Shown: positions 52,510 to 64,000, numbered from the stretch's first letter. The stretch: 64,000 nt of DNA from Elmis aenea (GCA_947652605.1 OX393578.1:60519415-60583414), one strand, 5' to 3'. The notes: generated by a model from the letters alone, not told the origin. Program-made: numbers and translations.

Positions 52510-52921
52510 GGTCAAACTTGCGATCGCGTTGGCTATGAGGCCTTGTTTAAAAATAAAACAAAATTCGTCACTATCGATGCACGCATCCTTTGTGAGCAGT
52601 TTTTTTTTGAAAATATCTTTAACGGTTTCGGAGAACCTCCCGAAAAACGATAATCCCGTAAAATACGCAGTCCGCTCGGAGAAAAAAATATCTCGATCCA
52701 CAAAACAATTCATAACTTTGTTAATTTTGATCCGAAATATTTAATCCACTGATCAAAATGTAGCCAATAGAAGAGCGCATCCGATGACGTGTAGAAAGCG
52801 CTATTTCAAATTTTTTTGATATCACCCACGGCCGTCCGAAAAGGGACCTTCAAATTGGTCATACTTACGATCGCGTTGGCTATGAGCCCGCGTTAAAAAA
52901 ATCAAAATTCGTCATTTTAGA
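52510..52921 (+). repeat. 347-bp direct repeat (satellite-like), about 1.2 units
   Basis: A block of about 62 bp at 52,510 (GGTCAAACTTGCGATCGCGT, GGCTATGAG, CAAAATTCGTCA) recurs at 52,857 with about 80% identity or better by eye. The 285 bp between the two is unique in the window. This could be the edge of a tandem satellite, a terminal direct repeat of an element, or a duplication. Opposed open frames across 52,408-52,744 are shadows. Confidence 0.7.
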
Positions 52922-53089
52922 CAATAAAAATGTTGTCTGAATTTAAAAAGATCCACCCGTTTTAGCCAAACAATCGTCATGTTTAGTTTTAAATACATTT
53001 GCATTCTTTGAATAATACGAGAAATATAAAAATTTTATGTAACTTCAAAATAACCAATCTATATTATAATATATCGAAAAACTTTCGCA

Positions 53090-53117
53090 AAGTGGGTGCC
53101 ACTGACGGCACCCACTT
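53090..53117. repeat. Perfect 11-bp stem hairpin
   Basis: AAGTGGGTGCC and GGCACCCACTT flank a 6-base loop, ACTGAC. The GC-rich stem stands out in AT-rich DNA 170 bp after the direct repeat. It could be the 3' hairpin of a Helitron-like element, but no CTRR end follows at the usual spacing. Confidence 0.7.
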
Positions 53118-54727
53118 ACATATTTCTTAGCTTATCTCGAATGATTTCTATTCCCTTTTGCATCGAAAATAATGTAACAATGATGAAATTTACTTAGTAG
53201 ATTCTATTTGCATTATATAACGGTCGTCTGGGTTTTTGACCACATAATTTTATTAGTCTACATTTAATTTCATATGGTTAAGACATTAGCGAATAAAATA
53301 GCAGAAATATGATTGCATAAAATGTATTTGCTTTCAGCTCCATTCACCTCGCCCTTAAATGTAAGTAACTGTAGTTAAAGACTTTTCTGCAATATAAGTT
53401 ATTAAATGATTGACAAGTAGTTCACAAAACAGGAACTTTTTGTGGTCTATTCCAAAAATAACAATTTTAATTGACAATAAAACTTGGAGAAATTCAGGAA
53501 CCTAAAATTAGAGCGATAATAAAACTTAGGTTATTCACTGGCATTCGTTTATTGGCTATTTAAACAAATTTAAATGTGGAACATTATATAAGCATGTTTT
53601 AGATTAATTAAAATTCATACATGGTTAATGAATGTTCACTTTTTATCGCTAAGAGATCGATCGATTCCCAAACATTGGCGGTATTTATTTTTTTGAAAAT
53701 AGTAGGTAATCTCGTTTATGTTTAAATTATTTAGCAATTTAAATTACAGTTTGCCGATAGGTTTACATACGAGAATCTTTAATTGCTTAATTTTTTTGTT
53801 TGTTCCAGTAAAAATTGTGCCCAACAGTGTAATACTACACCTACATACTTATATTGTATATACTATATAGGTACTTACTTATGCATAGTTATTTACATTT
53901 GTTATAATTTGATATTAAATATTAAAAATAGATTTGATAATATCTGACTAATACGACGTGTATGCATGCCTAAGGTTTTGGGTCATTTGATTTTCATTTT
54001 TTAATTGCCATTTTTTTTTAAGTGCGCTTTCACTGATCATTCTTTTTAGTAAAACATTTTGATATAATATATAAATAGTAAAACGTCGCTATAGCATAAT
54101 GCAAGGCTCATTTTTGGAATAGAATTAACTGTAGGCAAATTTTTTATATTTATAAATCATTTATGAAAAAGAAAGTTTAGAAATACATTATTTTAATTAA
54201 TTATTTATTTATTGGGATTTTGTCATTAAAATCCGTGTGAATTTTCGCTGATGCCGTAAAAAAATGTTTGCAATTGCCCAGGATGGGTATTAGTGGGTGA
54301 AAACTCTTTTTGGAATGTTTATTTCTTACGTGTTAATAACATACGAGTACTTTTAATTTTAAAAGCATGGACATATTTTTACATTTGTAATTATTGTAAT
54401 ACATATACTAAAAACTATCGTAATTTATGTAAAAAAAATGTGTGTAGGTATGAAGCCCCGATGCACATATTATCGAGGTATTTCGAAACACATCGGTGGC
54501 GCAAACAATAAACATTGTACAACAGGTCCTTGAAATTTTATCATATAATATGTAGCAAAAAATGGGACAGAGCAAATGAACTATGAAATGCTGTTTTGTC
54601 ACTTAATTGTAAATTATTGTTCGTTTTCAAAAATATGTGTATAAAATCCTGAATATCTATAACACATGTTGGAATAAAAAGATTTACTCTCGCATACGTC
54701 TCTATGGCTTGTGCTTTATGAAGTAAA
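53118..54727 (+). other. Gene-free AT-rich DNA
   Basis: No feature supported. Confidence 0.4.
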
Positions 54728-54977
54728 AGCTTCCGCAGTGCCGTAACTAGCCCTGTGCTAGATAATAAATTTGGGCCCCTTATAGCACTAGTAAAAAAAT
54801 GGCGGGTGAAACAATAAGCAAAAAATATATTTGTAAAGAAAGTTATATTCTTAATATATAGAATCCCAACTTAGAACCTAGGATTTTAATTTTCAACTTA
54901 TTTCGTAGGCACTCTAGGTGCCCCCTCAGGTTTGGGCCCTGTGCGGTTACCTGCCTAGTTACGGCTCTGAGCTTCCG
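54728..54977. mobile_element. 234-bp hAT-type MITE with perfect 8-bp target duplication
   Basis: The element 54,736-54,969 lies between identical AGCTTCCG at 54,728-54,735 and 54,970-54,977. Inverted ends are CAGTGCCGTAACTAG and CTAGTTACGGCTCTG (14 of 15 match). GGGCCCC segments lie inside near each end. No coding. The intact duplication suggests a younger insertion than those at 20.1 and 41.6 kb. Confidence 0.92.
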
Positions 54978-57587
54978 TCTAGGATATACACTTTTAAAGT
55001 ATTTGTTTAGTTAAAAAAAAAAAACTATTAATTATTAGTGGGTACTAATTTTAAATAAATCCAGAATACAAAACTTGATTGTTAAAGAGCAATAAAAAAT
55101 CACCGTGACAAAAAGGCCCCACGACCTTGTAGGAGGAAGTCTGTTACATCGAATAGTGTAAAAATAAAGAACACACCAAAGCTTAATGACTTTTTTAATA
55201 AACAGTTTATTAAAATATTGGTACAGAGTCGTGTAATTAATATCACAAATATATCCTAATTAATTGCATTTGCTTGTAATTTGTAATACTTCGCGTGTGG
55301 CATTTAATTAGAAAACTGTACACGGGCGATTTACAAATGCAAATTTTAAACACTTTTTCGCGTTAATCTAAACAATGTGCCTTCACAACTGTTAAGAAAG
55401 AAGCTTTATATTGTATTGACGATTAGAAAACTAATTGCTGCCAGTTGTGTAACGAAATCATCTGTGTAATTTAAATAAACATAAAAGCGATCTCGTGCAT
55501 TTGCGTTGCATCTGAATTACATAAGAAAAAAATTATTTCCAGTGACCCAATTTATTAAATATAGGTACACCATTACGTTTCCTCTAATCAAATAGGAACT
55601 TTTTAGAGCTGCATGCGTCAATGTTTTGAGGGGCCAGTACTTGCCAAAACAATTTGCTTGCCTGTACAATTAACCCGACTAAACCAATCCGTGTTTTTTC
55701 CTTTTCAAACACGTAGGTAAGATGCTATTGCGACAGCCAACGGATATTTGAAATATGCTGACTAAAGAGTTTTCTGTTTGCTTAAAGTAATCATCCTCTA
55801 AATTATTTCGGTCAACCGTTTTTTTACGCACAAACAAATGGAAATGTCTACTTTCAGATACGTAAATATTTTGTTGTGTAACATTTCGCCATAAAGCCTT
55901 AATTAAACACTAATTGAGATATTTTCTGAACGTAAAACTTAAATTAAAATTTGAATGCCGATGATCTTGTACTTGCACGTTTATAATTAACTACCTTAGT
56001 TGATTTATTAGACTATGGAAGTAGATTACGAAAATATTACTTTACAAAACAGAAAAAAAAATGAATTGAAACCGAACTTGTGAAACATGCAATTATGTAA
56101 TGTAGATAAGTAACCTCCTTATTTAAATACGAATTTTGATTACAATATTAATTATTTTTAATAAGTGTGGATAGCAACACGAATTTCTAAAAATAGATTG
56201 CATTATTGTATACACGGTAAGCCACGACGCTGTAATTATATTGCGGTGCATTTATAATAAGATACAAAAAAATGCATAAAAATAATGGTTGCACTTTAAA
56301 GTAATATTCAATGAACACAATTTTATTTCTACAAGGTGTTTCGTAAAGAATGCTCAACTATCAACTTTGGTACTTTATTAGAAAAAAAAAATCGAATAAA
56401 ATATTTTATTCTGTTTAGATTTTTTCAGTTTTAAACTGACTTTTGGTTTATTATATGAAATCGATTGGCTTAACTTTGAACATAGATGGTATCTTATCTG
56501 AAGCTTCTTTTTAATACCCCGGAGTTATTTGCAGTATTAGAAATAATACACATTCAATTTCGCAGGTGTATTGCCAATAGTCATAACTAACCTTATTCCT
56601 AGGCACACAGAGTGTCTTAGCTTTGTCCTGCATGCGGAAGTCACCGATCTCTCCTTTATTGTTCGCCAATTCGTTTCAAGCCGATTGTAAAGGGTGGCAG
56701 TAGCACGCTCGCCTAAATTGTATTGTATTATGTAAGAGTTATCACTTATAAATGTATTTATCCCATAACTAATAACCATTACGTAAACAGACACCTGCCA
56801 ATAAAATGTCAAATCTTAATTTAAAAAATGTGATGCAAGAAATAGTGGTCCACACGCCTTAACAAATTGCCAATTCTTAATGTATAGTTTTGTTGAAATA
56901 ACTCGATTTTATCAGAACTATGTGTTGTAAATTGTTTGAAAAAGTAAAGAAATCTGAAGCAGTGCCTTTCTACCTTTAGTTTAATTAAAAACGGCTAAAA
57001 CTCATTTTTGCCGGCTCTTCAGAGTTTTTGAAAATAGTTCAAGGGTACCTACAGCCTTGCATTTTTTGTTCTTTTAAAGTTGTATAAAATATTTTAAACG
57101 ATTCAAAGTATTAGAAATATTTGCAAATAATTTTGGTTTTCCACACCAATTTGTTACACATAAATCATTTTTGAAACACAATTATTAGATAAACAACTAA
57201 TTATGGCTTCGAGATAATAATCTCGTTATAGAATCGTTTTGGAAATAACTTGTATAAGTCATACAAACCAAAAACCCCAGAGAAGGGCAATGCACATTAC
57301 TGAAATACGTCTGTGAACATTGCTTCTGGGCAAATATTTTAAGTTAATTATTATTCATTGGCTAAAGACTGGTCGTTTATATGAGCCACGATTTATAAAA
57401 ATCTCTGTCACCACTATCTTGATGATTATAGAATTATCCACTTCTTTAATCGCGTTTAAGTGGAGATACGAAATTGTTTAAATTAAAGTAAAAATCCTAA
57501 TTTATATCTGAAAAGAATTTTCCATTAATCTTAGTTGAGAAGTTTTTCAATGAAAATATACCTATATTATGGTTGCATTTGTTGCAG
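54978..57587 (+). other. Gene-free AT-rich DNA before the coding exon
   Basis: Probably intron, ending at the 3' splice site TTTGTTGCAG (ends 57,587). No other element seen. Confidence 0.45.
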
Positions 57588-57641
57588 GTCCATCAAATTC
57601 CAGCGATGCCATATAGTTAACCAAATCATTACCGAATAGAA

Positions 57642-59352
57642 ATGTTAAAATGGTTGGGTCCACGAAAGGCCCAGACCCCAAATGGCACTTTGAGTGTTCC
57701 AACGATTGCTGGAGAAGTGACAGACGACCCTCTGGCTGTCATCGACCTGCACAGGAAAGATCAGAAAATTTATTCCGTCAGCAGGTCAGTCTTACTACCA
57801 AGGGTATCTCTCAAGAAGGAGAGTGTGGTTGGGGATGGGGCTTCTGGTGGTGGGTGAGTAGCATAGGTTTCCTTAAACTACGTTGGAAATACATAGGTAC
57901 TATCTGTGCATGGCTATTTTTCTTTGCCAATAATATTGTCTACAACTTTAGAGAATCTTATTTAACAAATATTTCCTAGTAAAAATTGTTCACCCTTTTT
58001 GCACCCTTCTCAGAATTATTTAAATAATTAAAGCAAAGCACAGCGTTAAAGCGTTGCATTTTCTTTTAAAAATGTTCCTATACATAAAACAGTGTGCAGA
58101 TGACTCACGGCTAAATGCTCTAAATAATTTCCATCAGAAGAATATTTTAACTGTCTTTCCGGATTTTTTTAGGATAAATCCCCTGTTCGATGACAGTTTG
58201 GATACAGCCTCGCTTACTTGTAAGCGTGCGAAGCAAAAACTACCAAACAAACAGAAACGATTATCAAGACAGGGTTCTCCTGGATCCGGAGAAAAATCTA
58301 GTTCTTCAGGATACGGCGGAAGTCACGGAGGCAGCAGTCAAGATCCCATTTATCTAGACCAAGTAAGACTACGAGAAGATGCGGTTTCAATACTGGAACA
58401 AAATTTAAACTACGTCAGATCGATTCAAATTGCGGCCCGCAAGGCCAAGAAGAATAAACTAGTGCCATCTTTAGTGTCCGGACCTTCTGGTGGCGGTACT
58501 CTTAGCACCATACCTGAAGGTAAAATAGATTATTCGATACCCAGTCCTGTATGGCCGACAGAAAACGATGATGCGCTACTTGACAGCAAGCAACAAGAAA
58601 ATGCTCAAGATTCTCTTGTTGATGAGGCACTGCTTTTATACACTAGTTTAAATTATGTTCCTAAAAGTACCGAGACACCATGTTGTAATGACATTACGGT
58701 TAAAGACATATTATTAGATCTGTCCAATTGTATTAGTGCGACGATGGAGGGAAAAAATGGTATGTCCCCTGAACAAGTTCTTAAATGCATTAAAGAAAAA
58801 ATCACCGTCACGCTGGATGTTATCCGAAATTCAACGGAAGATGAAATGAGGAGGTTGTGTATTAATTTAAGTAATCGAAAGAAGGTAAACTCGATAGTAA
58901 GGGCGTTTAGTAATTCTTCCTCCAGTGGTAATTCGAGCCAAAGTTCTCCTGAATGGAGTAGCAACAGAGCGAGGACAATATCAACCGATACCGATGAAAT
59001 TTATCACCTCGCATCGGGGTCTTCCAGCAGTGGTTTTAGTGATTCGGTTAAGTGTTTTGCCCCTAACTTATCAAATCGTTTGCCAGTGCACGAGGAACTA
59101 ACCTGTGATCCTAACAGAGTACGCAGTGGAATGACATGTGGTATTTTATCGCGGAATAACGTTAAATCTAGTGCCGACGAAAAACTTTTGGACCAGGAAA
59201 ATGACAGTAAAAGTATAGTAACGTCAAATAAAGTGCTGCTACGGGCTACGAGCGACGAAAAACCGAGCGTCTGGGAACAATATTATGGTGTTAATGTGGC
59301 CGCTGAAGGTGAACTCAAATGCTCGCCGAAACCTACCGACATCCCTTTATAT
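57642..59352 (+). CDS. Unrecognised Ser-rich protein, first two coding exons (continues downstream)
   Basis: The exon beginning at 57,588 has a short 5' UTR with an in-frame TAA (57,618-57,620) before ATG 57,642, so this is the real start. Coding runs 57,642-57,853 and 58,173-59,352; the phase-2 junction in a Gly codon reads ASGG-G-INPLFDDSLD. This yields 464 residues, and the donor CCTTTAT|ATGTAAGT at 59,352/59,353 leaves phase 0, so further exons exist; the in-frame stop at 59,380-59,382 is intronic. The protein starts MLKWLGPRKAQTPNG. It has Ser/Gly-rich low-complexity parts (RQGSPGSGEKSSSSGYGG; SNSSSSGNSSQSSPEWSS), basic runs (KRAKQKLPNKQKRLSR; ARKAKKNK), and predicted helical pieces (SILEQNLNYVRSIQIAARKA; SPEQVLKCIKEKITVTLDVI). 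There is no signal peptide or membrane segment. It looks like the intracellular N-terminus of a large regulatory or scaffold protein; the family-defining domains may lie further on. Confidence 0.85.
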
Positions 59353-62300
59353 GTAAGTAATTACGAATCTTATTTGAAATAAAAGCGGATTAGCTAAAAA
59401 AAAAACACAAGTTTATTAATTTAACTACTTGCAAACTTATTTAACTATATTTCTCGTTGCGTTTCGTCACGTCAAGTACCACCATGTCTCACCTTGTCGT
59501 TTTACGTTACTTACATTAGCGAATACTTCCTCATTTTCGGTGATGTTAATCTTGAAGGAGACCCTTAAAACATGATTTTGGATAATATTGAACCTGCCTC
59601 TGACGTGACGTGACGTGACTGCGACGGCCGTTTTATGTTACGGTACAAGTCGTCGCGTATCGGTGACGTTACTTTAATGTTAATAAACCCTATGGATGCC
59701 GAAATGAACACATGTACTATGTACTGCTTGAAAATCATAATAAAATACAACATTTTCATCGGTAAACGTGCGGAAATTTTATAAACTGCAGCATGTTTCC
59801 TTTTCGGCGTTTTAACGGTAGTAAAATCGATTAAATTAGCCACGGAGGCATAACGGTCGGATGGTCGGATCGTATTATTTGCGCAACCTTTTTTATGCGA
59901 ACCAAAGGGTCAGTCTAGAGCTCAAGTTTACGATAACTAAAAATAAAAAGTTTTAAACATCCCGCCAAGGTTATTTGTCCTCTGCTTCTTTGATTAGTCG
60001 TCGACCGATAGGCCTTAAAAGTCACCACATTTACACCTGTCTTTTGGTACGTTTTTGTTTGGAATAGTAATTTATGTGTGAACAATAATGTTTGTTTGTG
60101 CAGAGAATACAAAAAGAGCTGTAAAAACTGAATGTTGTAAAATTTTACCGATTAGGTACTTTTATAATTAAACGATAAAACTGTGTTTAAGAGGATTTAA
60201 AAGTAGCACAAATTACATAAAAGTAAATCTTTTACTTTAAAATTCAAGTTTAGGTAAAAATAATTGTTTAACATTAGTAAATCGGTGGATTTTTTATAAG
60301 GTCGTGATAGCAACTTCATGTGCCAAATAAGAGACGCAACTTTCATATTCAATCGATACGGACAAGGACGAGGAAAATATTACACAAAACGCATTAAATG
60401 TATTTTTCGTTTTGGTTCGTTTAAATAAAAAACTATTTCGTATTCGAGCTTATAGTTGAAGGTATAAACAAAAGAATTGTAAAAATAACTTGTTTGATTA
60501 TTTAAGTGATTCATTTATTAATATAAATGACCTTAATTAAACATCACATATCTTTTAACGGAGGATTTTTAGTTGAACTTATTTATGTTAATTAATTGTG
60601 AAAATACTCTAAATGGGACCCAAAAACCGTATCTATACATAAATGTGTTTGTGAGTGCGTGTTTTATAGTTTATTGCCATATTTGCCGATCTTTTGCTTC
60701 GTGGGTTATTTGGTGGTGTTTTCACGGCAAGAGTCTTTATTTGGTCCACTCCCGTCTACCGGGAGGAGATCTTTCCGGAGTCTTTTTTCATTAAAATGAC
60801 CTTGCACGAACAGTTTTTCGTGACTGTTGCTATATCTTCAAGATGTGTGGCTAAAATATCAGCTGCTGTACTATTGCATAAAGGCGTTGAGTTATGATAA
60901 TATAATTTAATATGAAGATGTTGGTGTTTCTTTCAGTCCAAGATATTCTGAATATTTGACGCCAGCACCGCATCTCGAAAGGGTCTATGTGTTTTTTAAT
61001 TTGTTTTGTCCCAATAAAAAATTGACCCACACTTACAGAAAATTAAAAGGCTGGAACAATGAACATACATAAACTGTGGTCTACTTAAAATAGTAAACAG
61101 TATTCAGGTTTGGTGTCTTTTGCTTCCGACATTTTTTTTAGGCCAGTATTTACATTACTTGCAAGCGTTACGTGTTTAACAGACGCGTGATATCTTTTTA
61201 TTTTAATTAGAGCGTCACATTTCAGTTTCACTTACAATGCTCAGCAGTTCCGCAAGCTGCGGCATATTTATATTAGATTTACTTTTCAATGCCAGTGTTC
61301 TACGAGTATATTATGCGGATACACGTTTGAATAAAGCAAACTGTAATATTTATCGTGCCCATAACTTTCTCCGCGTTTTTATGGTAAATTATTGGTACAA
61401 GTAACAGAACCTAGGTAATATCTCGTCACGTGGTTGATGTAGTTTACTATGCATGATTTCGGCAATCCACACCAATCGTTCTCAAACACGAAAATGCTCG
61501 TGTGTGACGTGCGACGGACGTGTGATAAATCTTTAAGTGACCGAGAATCATTCGCAAATTGTTGGTTTAAACAAACATAGCGTGGGTAATAATGATTGTG
61601 ATTCCCATGCAGTGAAATTGGTAGACAATTTGTTACTAGTCATCTTCGAATTAGTTAAGAAAGCTGTTGTTTACTTCTAAGGTCCTTAATGGATAAAATG
61701 CATCTGATGTGACGCAATCAAGATGAATTTCTGAAGAGAAACTTTTACTTCTTTATTTAAACAAAACCCATGTGCTACAATAAGTTAACGATTAAATTAT
61801 TTAATACTAGATATACATTACTCACCTAACACAGAGTTCGTTACTTTTCAGCAGTTGTTTCTTCTTTAAAAGTGAATATTATTGGCTGAGTAGGTACCTA
61901 CTCAGGCATTATCTTAAAATTTTGTAAAAAGAGAATATAAATTTGGTGAACTGTCCCTGTTAAAAAAGTATCGATTTTTCAAAACATTGGTTTAATAATA
62001 TTCATGAACTTTCTCAACATAATCATAATTTTGATAATAAAAGTTTAATTATGACTGTATATTTCAAAATTTTAGGATGTCCTATGTTATTACAAAAATA
62101 AATGTCTTCATATAGCTATTGATCTACAACCGTTCACCCCCACCCTCGTTTGAAATTCTTTTGACCATTAGTTTCCTTGTAGTAAAAAAGTGTGCGATTT
62201 ATAAATGAATAATTCAGAATTTTGTTTCTAAATGTTCATCGGGATATTTCATAAGTGCGTGTGCTCAAAAAAGCTATGCAACTTCACTTTTGTGCAACAT

Positions 62301-62618
62301 TGCATTTCTTTTTAAGTTTTTCTTTAGTAAAGTCTTGCGCAACAAAAAAGTAAGATCTTTATTTAGAATTTCATGAAATAAAGTTAACACTGTTATTTAT
62401 TGTACAATTACAATTAGACACGGTCTACATCTGTAGCCAGTTCGGCTACCATCCTATATAAATTTTAAATGGCTGTGTTATGTTACTTTGTCTTTATTAT
62501 CTTGTTACGTAATGTTAGCTTTGTGTATTTATGGTTTTATTAAATCTTTAATAAACTTTCCTTATCTGTTAAATTACAATAGCTATACGATTATTTTCTA
62601 TTAATGATTAGTGAATCT
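59353..62618 (+). other. Intron following the 59,352 donor; no exon identified
   Basis: An open frame at about 60,670-60,897 (LLLRGLFGGVFTARVFIWST and onward) has a coding-like composition at its start, but I could find neither a 3' splice site in phase 0 nor a good donor. The rest is AT-rich. A run of TGACG-type motifs is listed separately. Confidence 0.4.
59466..59671. promoter_or_regulatory. Cluster of CRE-like TGACG motifs
   Basis: GTCACGTCA at 59,466-59,474, four tandem TGACG words at 59,601-59,620, and GTGACGTTA at 59,663-59,671 fall within 206 bp. TGACG(T) is the half-site of bZIP factors of the CREB/ATF type. The cluster sits 110-320 bp inside the intron, where an enhancer is plausible. 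Motif evidence only. Confidence 0.35.
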
Positions 62619-63304
62619 TTATTGCTTTTGTTGATGTAACTGAACTTTGCAGAGGAAATAGAAAATGTTACAATCTTCGTTCCCGGGTTTGGAACCGCGT
62701 CTTCTTGATTTTTGTGACGTTTCGACCATTCTATGTTGGTCTTTATCAAACGACTGAATTGGTGGGTTTGTTGCAGGGTTTATATATCCGGCTGTGGAGG
62801 CGTGGTGTTCCGCCTGACGAGTTCGTTTCGCCTCAGCGATTTCTTGATGACCGGTTTCCAAATGCTTGGTAGTTGCAGGCCTGTGTCTCTGTTAAAGTTG
62901 TTGGGGTTCTTGGCAATTTCCATAGATTCCCTAAATAGTCTAGGCCAGAAGTGGTTGGCGCGGGCCAGTAATTTTGTGTCGTCGAAAAGTATGGTATGCC
63001 CCATGTCCTGGGCATGTTCTGCTACGGCCGATTTTTCTATTTGTTTTCTTTTTGTTTGCCCTTCATGTTCTTTAAGGCGCGTTTGTATGCTTCTGCCAGT
63101 CTGTCCTATATACACTTTTCCACAGGAGCAGGGTATGCTATATATGCCCGGGTGATTCAATCCTGAGCCAGGCGTTCTTCTTAGTTTACTGGAGAGCGTC
63201 ACTGGAGCGTTGAAGACTGTGTTGATGTTGTGTTTTTGGAGTATTTTCGAGGAGTAACCAACAGAATATCGTAATTGATTGTGTAGTATAGAAGGAATAA
63301 CCAA
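62619..63304 (-). pseudogene. Penelope-like retroelement, 3' fragment with GIY-YIG endonuclease
   Basis: On - the frame 63,304 to 62,780 codes for 174 residues. A GIY-YIG nuclease domain starts at residue 53 (GIYSIPCSCGKVYIGQTGRS), with the conserved Arg at 71, an RLKEHE segment, SAVAEH and ESMEIAKNPNNFNRDTG, the typical C-terminus of Penelope-like proteins. Upstream an in-frame stop lies just before the first codon, and the reverse transcriptase domain is absent, so the copy is 5'-truncated. The AT-rich tail to 62,619 includes the GATAAAGACCAACATAGAAT and GGTCGAAACGTC stretch seen after the stop in such elements. Penelope elements reverse-transcribe at a target nick; this copy cannot do so on its own. 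Confidence 0.9.
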
Positions 63305-63795
63305 TTTTTACTTACGAAAACCCGAGTTTAATATGAAATAAATTTAATCGTTTTTTGAACGTATTTATAAATGATATCATTGCTGTTAAGGAGATTATAT
63401 TACTTTAAAAACGAACAACTCTACTGTATTCTAGAACAATGATAAAATCGACATGTGTCTGTATACCACACATTGATGAATTACTATGCAATATCGCAAC
63501 AGGCGGCGAGTGTTTTGATTTACTTTTAGTATTGTATAACCTGTGGCCATTTTCAAACGCCTAGCGATGCCCTAAAGCCAAAAGGTGTAAAAAGGAAGTC
63601 GTTTTAGCCTTTTTTTTTTGTCCCACATAGGCATGACAACTATTGCTTTTATTATGTAATTTAGTCGTAGTCCATGCAGCCATTGCATATTTTATTAACA
63701 ACGTTGACATTATTTTGACGCTTCCGCGGTTTTTTCATGTAAATTTATTTTATTTTGGGCAATAAGTTTCTGCAAAATAGGGCAGTATATGCTAT
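63305..63795 (+). other. Gene-free AT-rich DNA
   Basis: No feature supported. Confidence 0.4.
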
Positions 63796-64000
63796 ATATA
63801 GATCAGGGGTTCTAAACCAGGTGTCCATGGCCCCCAATGGGTAAGTAACACTTCTACAAAGAAAATGTGTCAAATACAATGACTAGAAAAATTTATTTGT
63901 GAAAACCCACAACCAGCAACTTACGCTCTAAATATTTTTACATTGTTTGTTTATGCATAAATAAAGTTCTTTTGAAATAAACCAACTGACAAGGGGTACA
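63796..64000. mobile_element. hAT-type element, left end running off the window
   Basis: Begins at 63,804 with CAGGGGTTCTAAACC and continues into TCCATGGCCCCC, the same plan as the 303-bp element at 41,623-41,925. The 8 bases before it, ATATAGAT (63,796-63,803), would be the target duplication; the partner lies beyond the right edge. Confidence 0.6.

Noticed and set aside
52408..52744. Opposed open frames of about 100 codons
   Set aside because: They overlap the 347-bp direct repeat; the second unit does not keep the frame open, so this is not a gene.
57650..57979. 109-codon frame over the first coding exon
   Set aside because: Shadow in another frame; the +1 frame from 57,642 joins perfectly to the next exon whereas this one runs through the intron.

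Overview
The window is nuclear DNA from an insect. A beetle is my best guess, but nothing in the sequence fixes the order. The evidence is short GT-AG introns in strongly AT-rich DNA, an insect-style Inr+DPE core promoter, many short inverted-repeat elements with duplicated targets, and proteins that read as ordinary animal housekeeping proteins. There are no bacterial operons, CRISPR arrays or recognisable tRNA/rRNA genes.

Layout. (1) 1-8,023 is a compact run of five housekeeping genes, all on + and 250-850 bp apart: the 3' end of threonyl-tRNA synthetase (102-831), Ap4A hydrolase NUDT2 (1,150-1,650), the ESCRT-III subunit CHMP4/Shrub (1,900-2,810), the cytosolic Fe-S assembly factor CIAO2A (3,475-4,173) and the CUL2 substrate receptor FEM1B (5,009-8,023). 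I resolved every exon junction by reading frame; all four complete genes give full-length products (144, 220, 166 and 640 aa). (2) 8,024-13,738 has no gene and carries a hAT-type end fragment, a 408-bp inverted-repeat element with a perfect 8-bp target duplication, and a 535-bp inverted-repeat element. (3) 13,739-14,833 is an intronless gene for a secreted leucine-rich-repeat protein. (4) About 14.8-57.6 kb is a gene desert of some 43 kb. It looks like intergenic DNA plus the long 5' introns of the next gene, with scattered candidate first exons (near 16.1, 18.2 and 47.2 kb, and best near 48.4 kb, where Inr and DPE matches are correctly spaced). It also holds several DNA transposon remnants, a nested insertion (a palindromic foldback element inside a hAT element), a 347-bp direct repeat and other unnamed repeats. 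(5) 57,588-59,352 holds the first two coding exons (464 aa) of a Ser-rich protein I do not recognise, continuing downstream. (6) 62.6-63.3 kb is a Penelope-like retroelement fragment on - with a GIY-YIG endonuclease domain, and a hAT-type end runs off the right edge.

The housekeeping genes do not form one pathway. Shared points are protein and membrane turnover (CHMP4, FEM1B) and, by established knowledge of FEM1B and CIAO2A, mitochondrial/redox and Fe-S homeostasis; whether their adjacency means anything is unknown. I found no convincing new multi-gene system. The most distinctive structures are the transposon nest at 44.5-45.7 kb, the 11.4-kb element with repeated subterminal motifs, the 52.5-53.1 kb repeat-plus-hairpin, and the remote Inr/DPE promoter.
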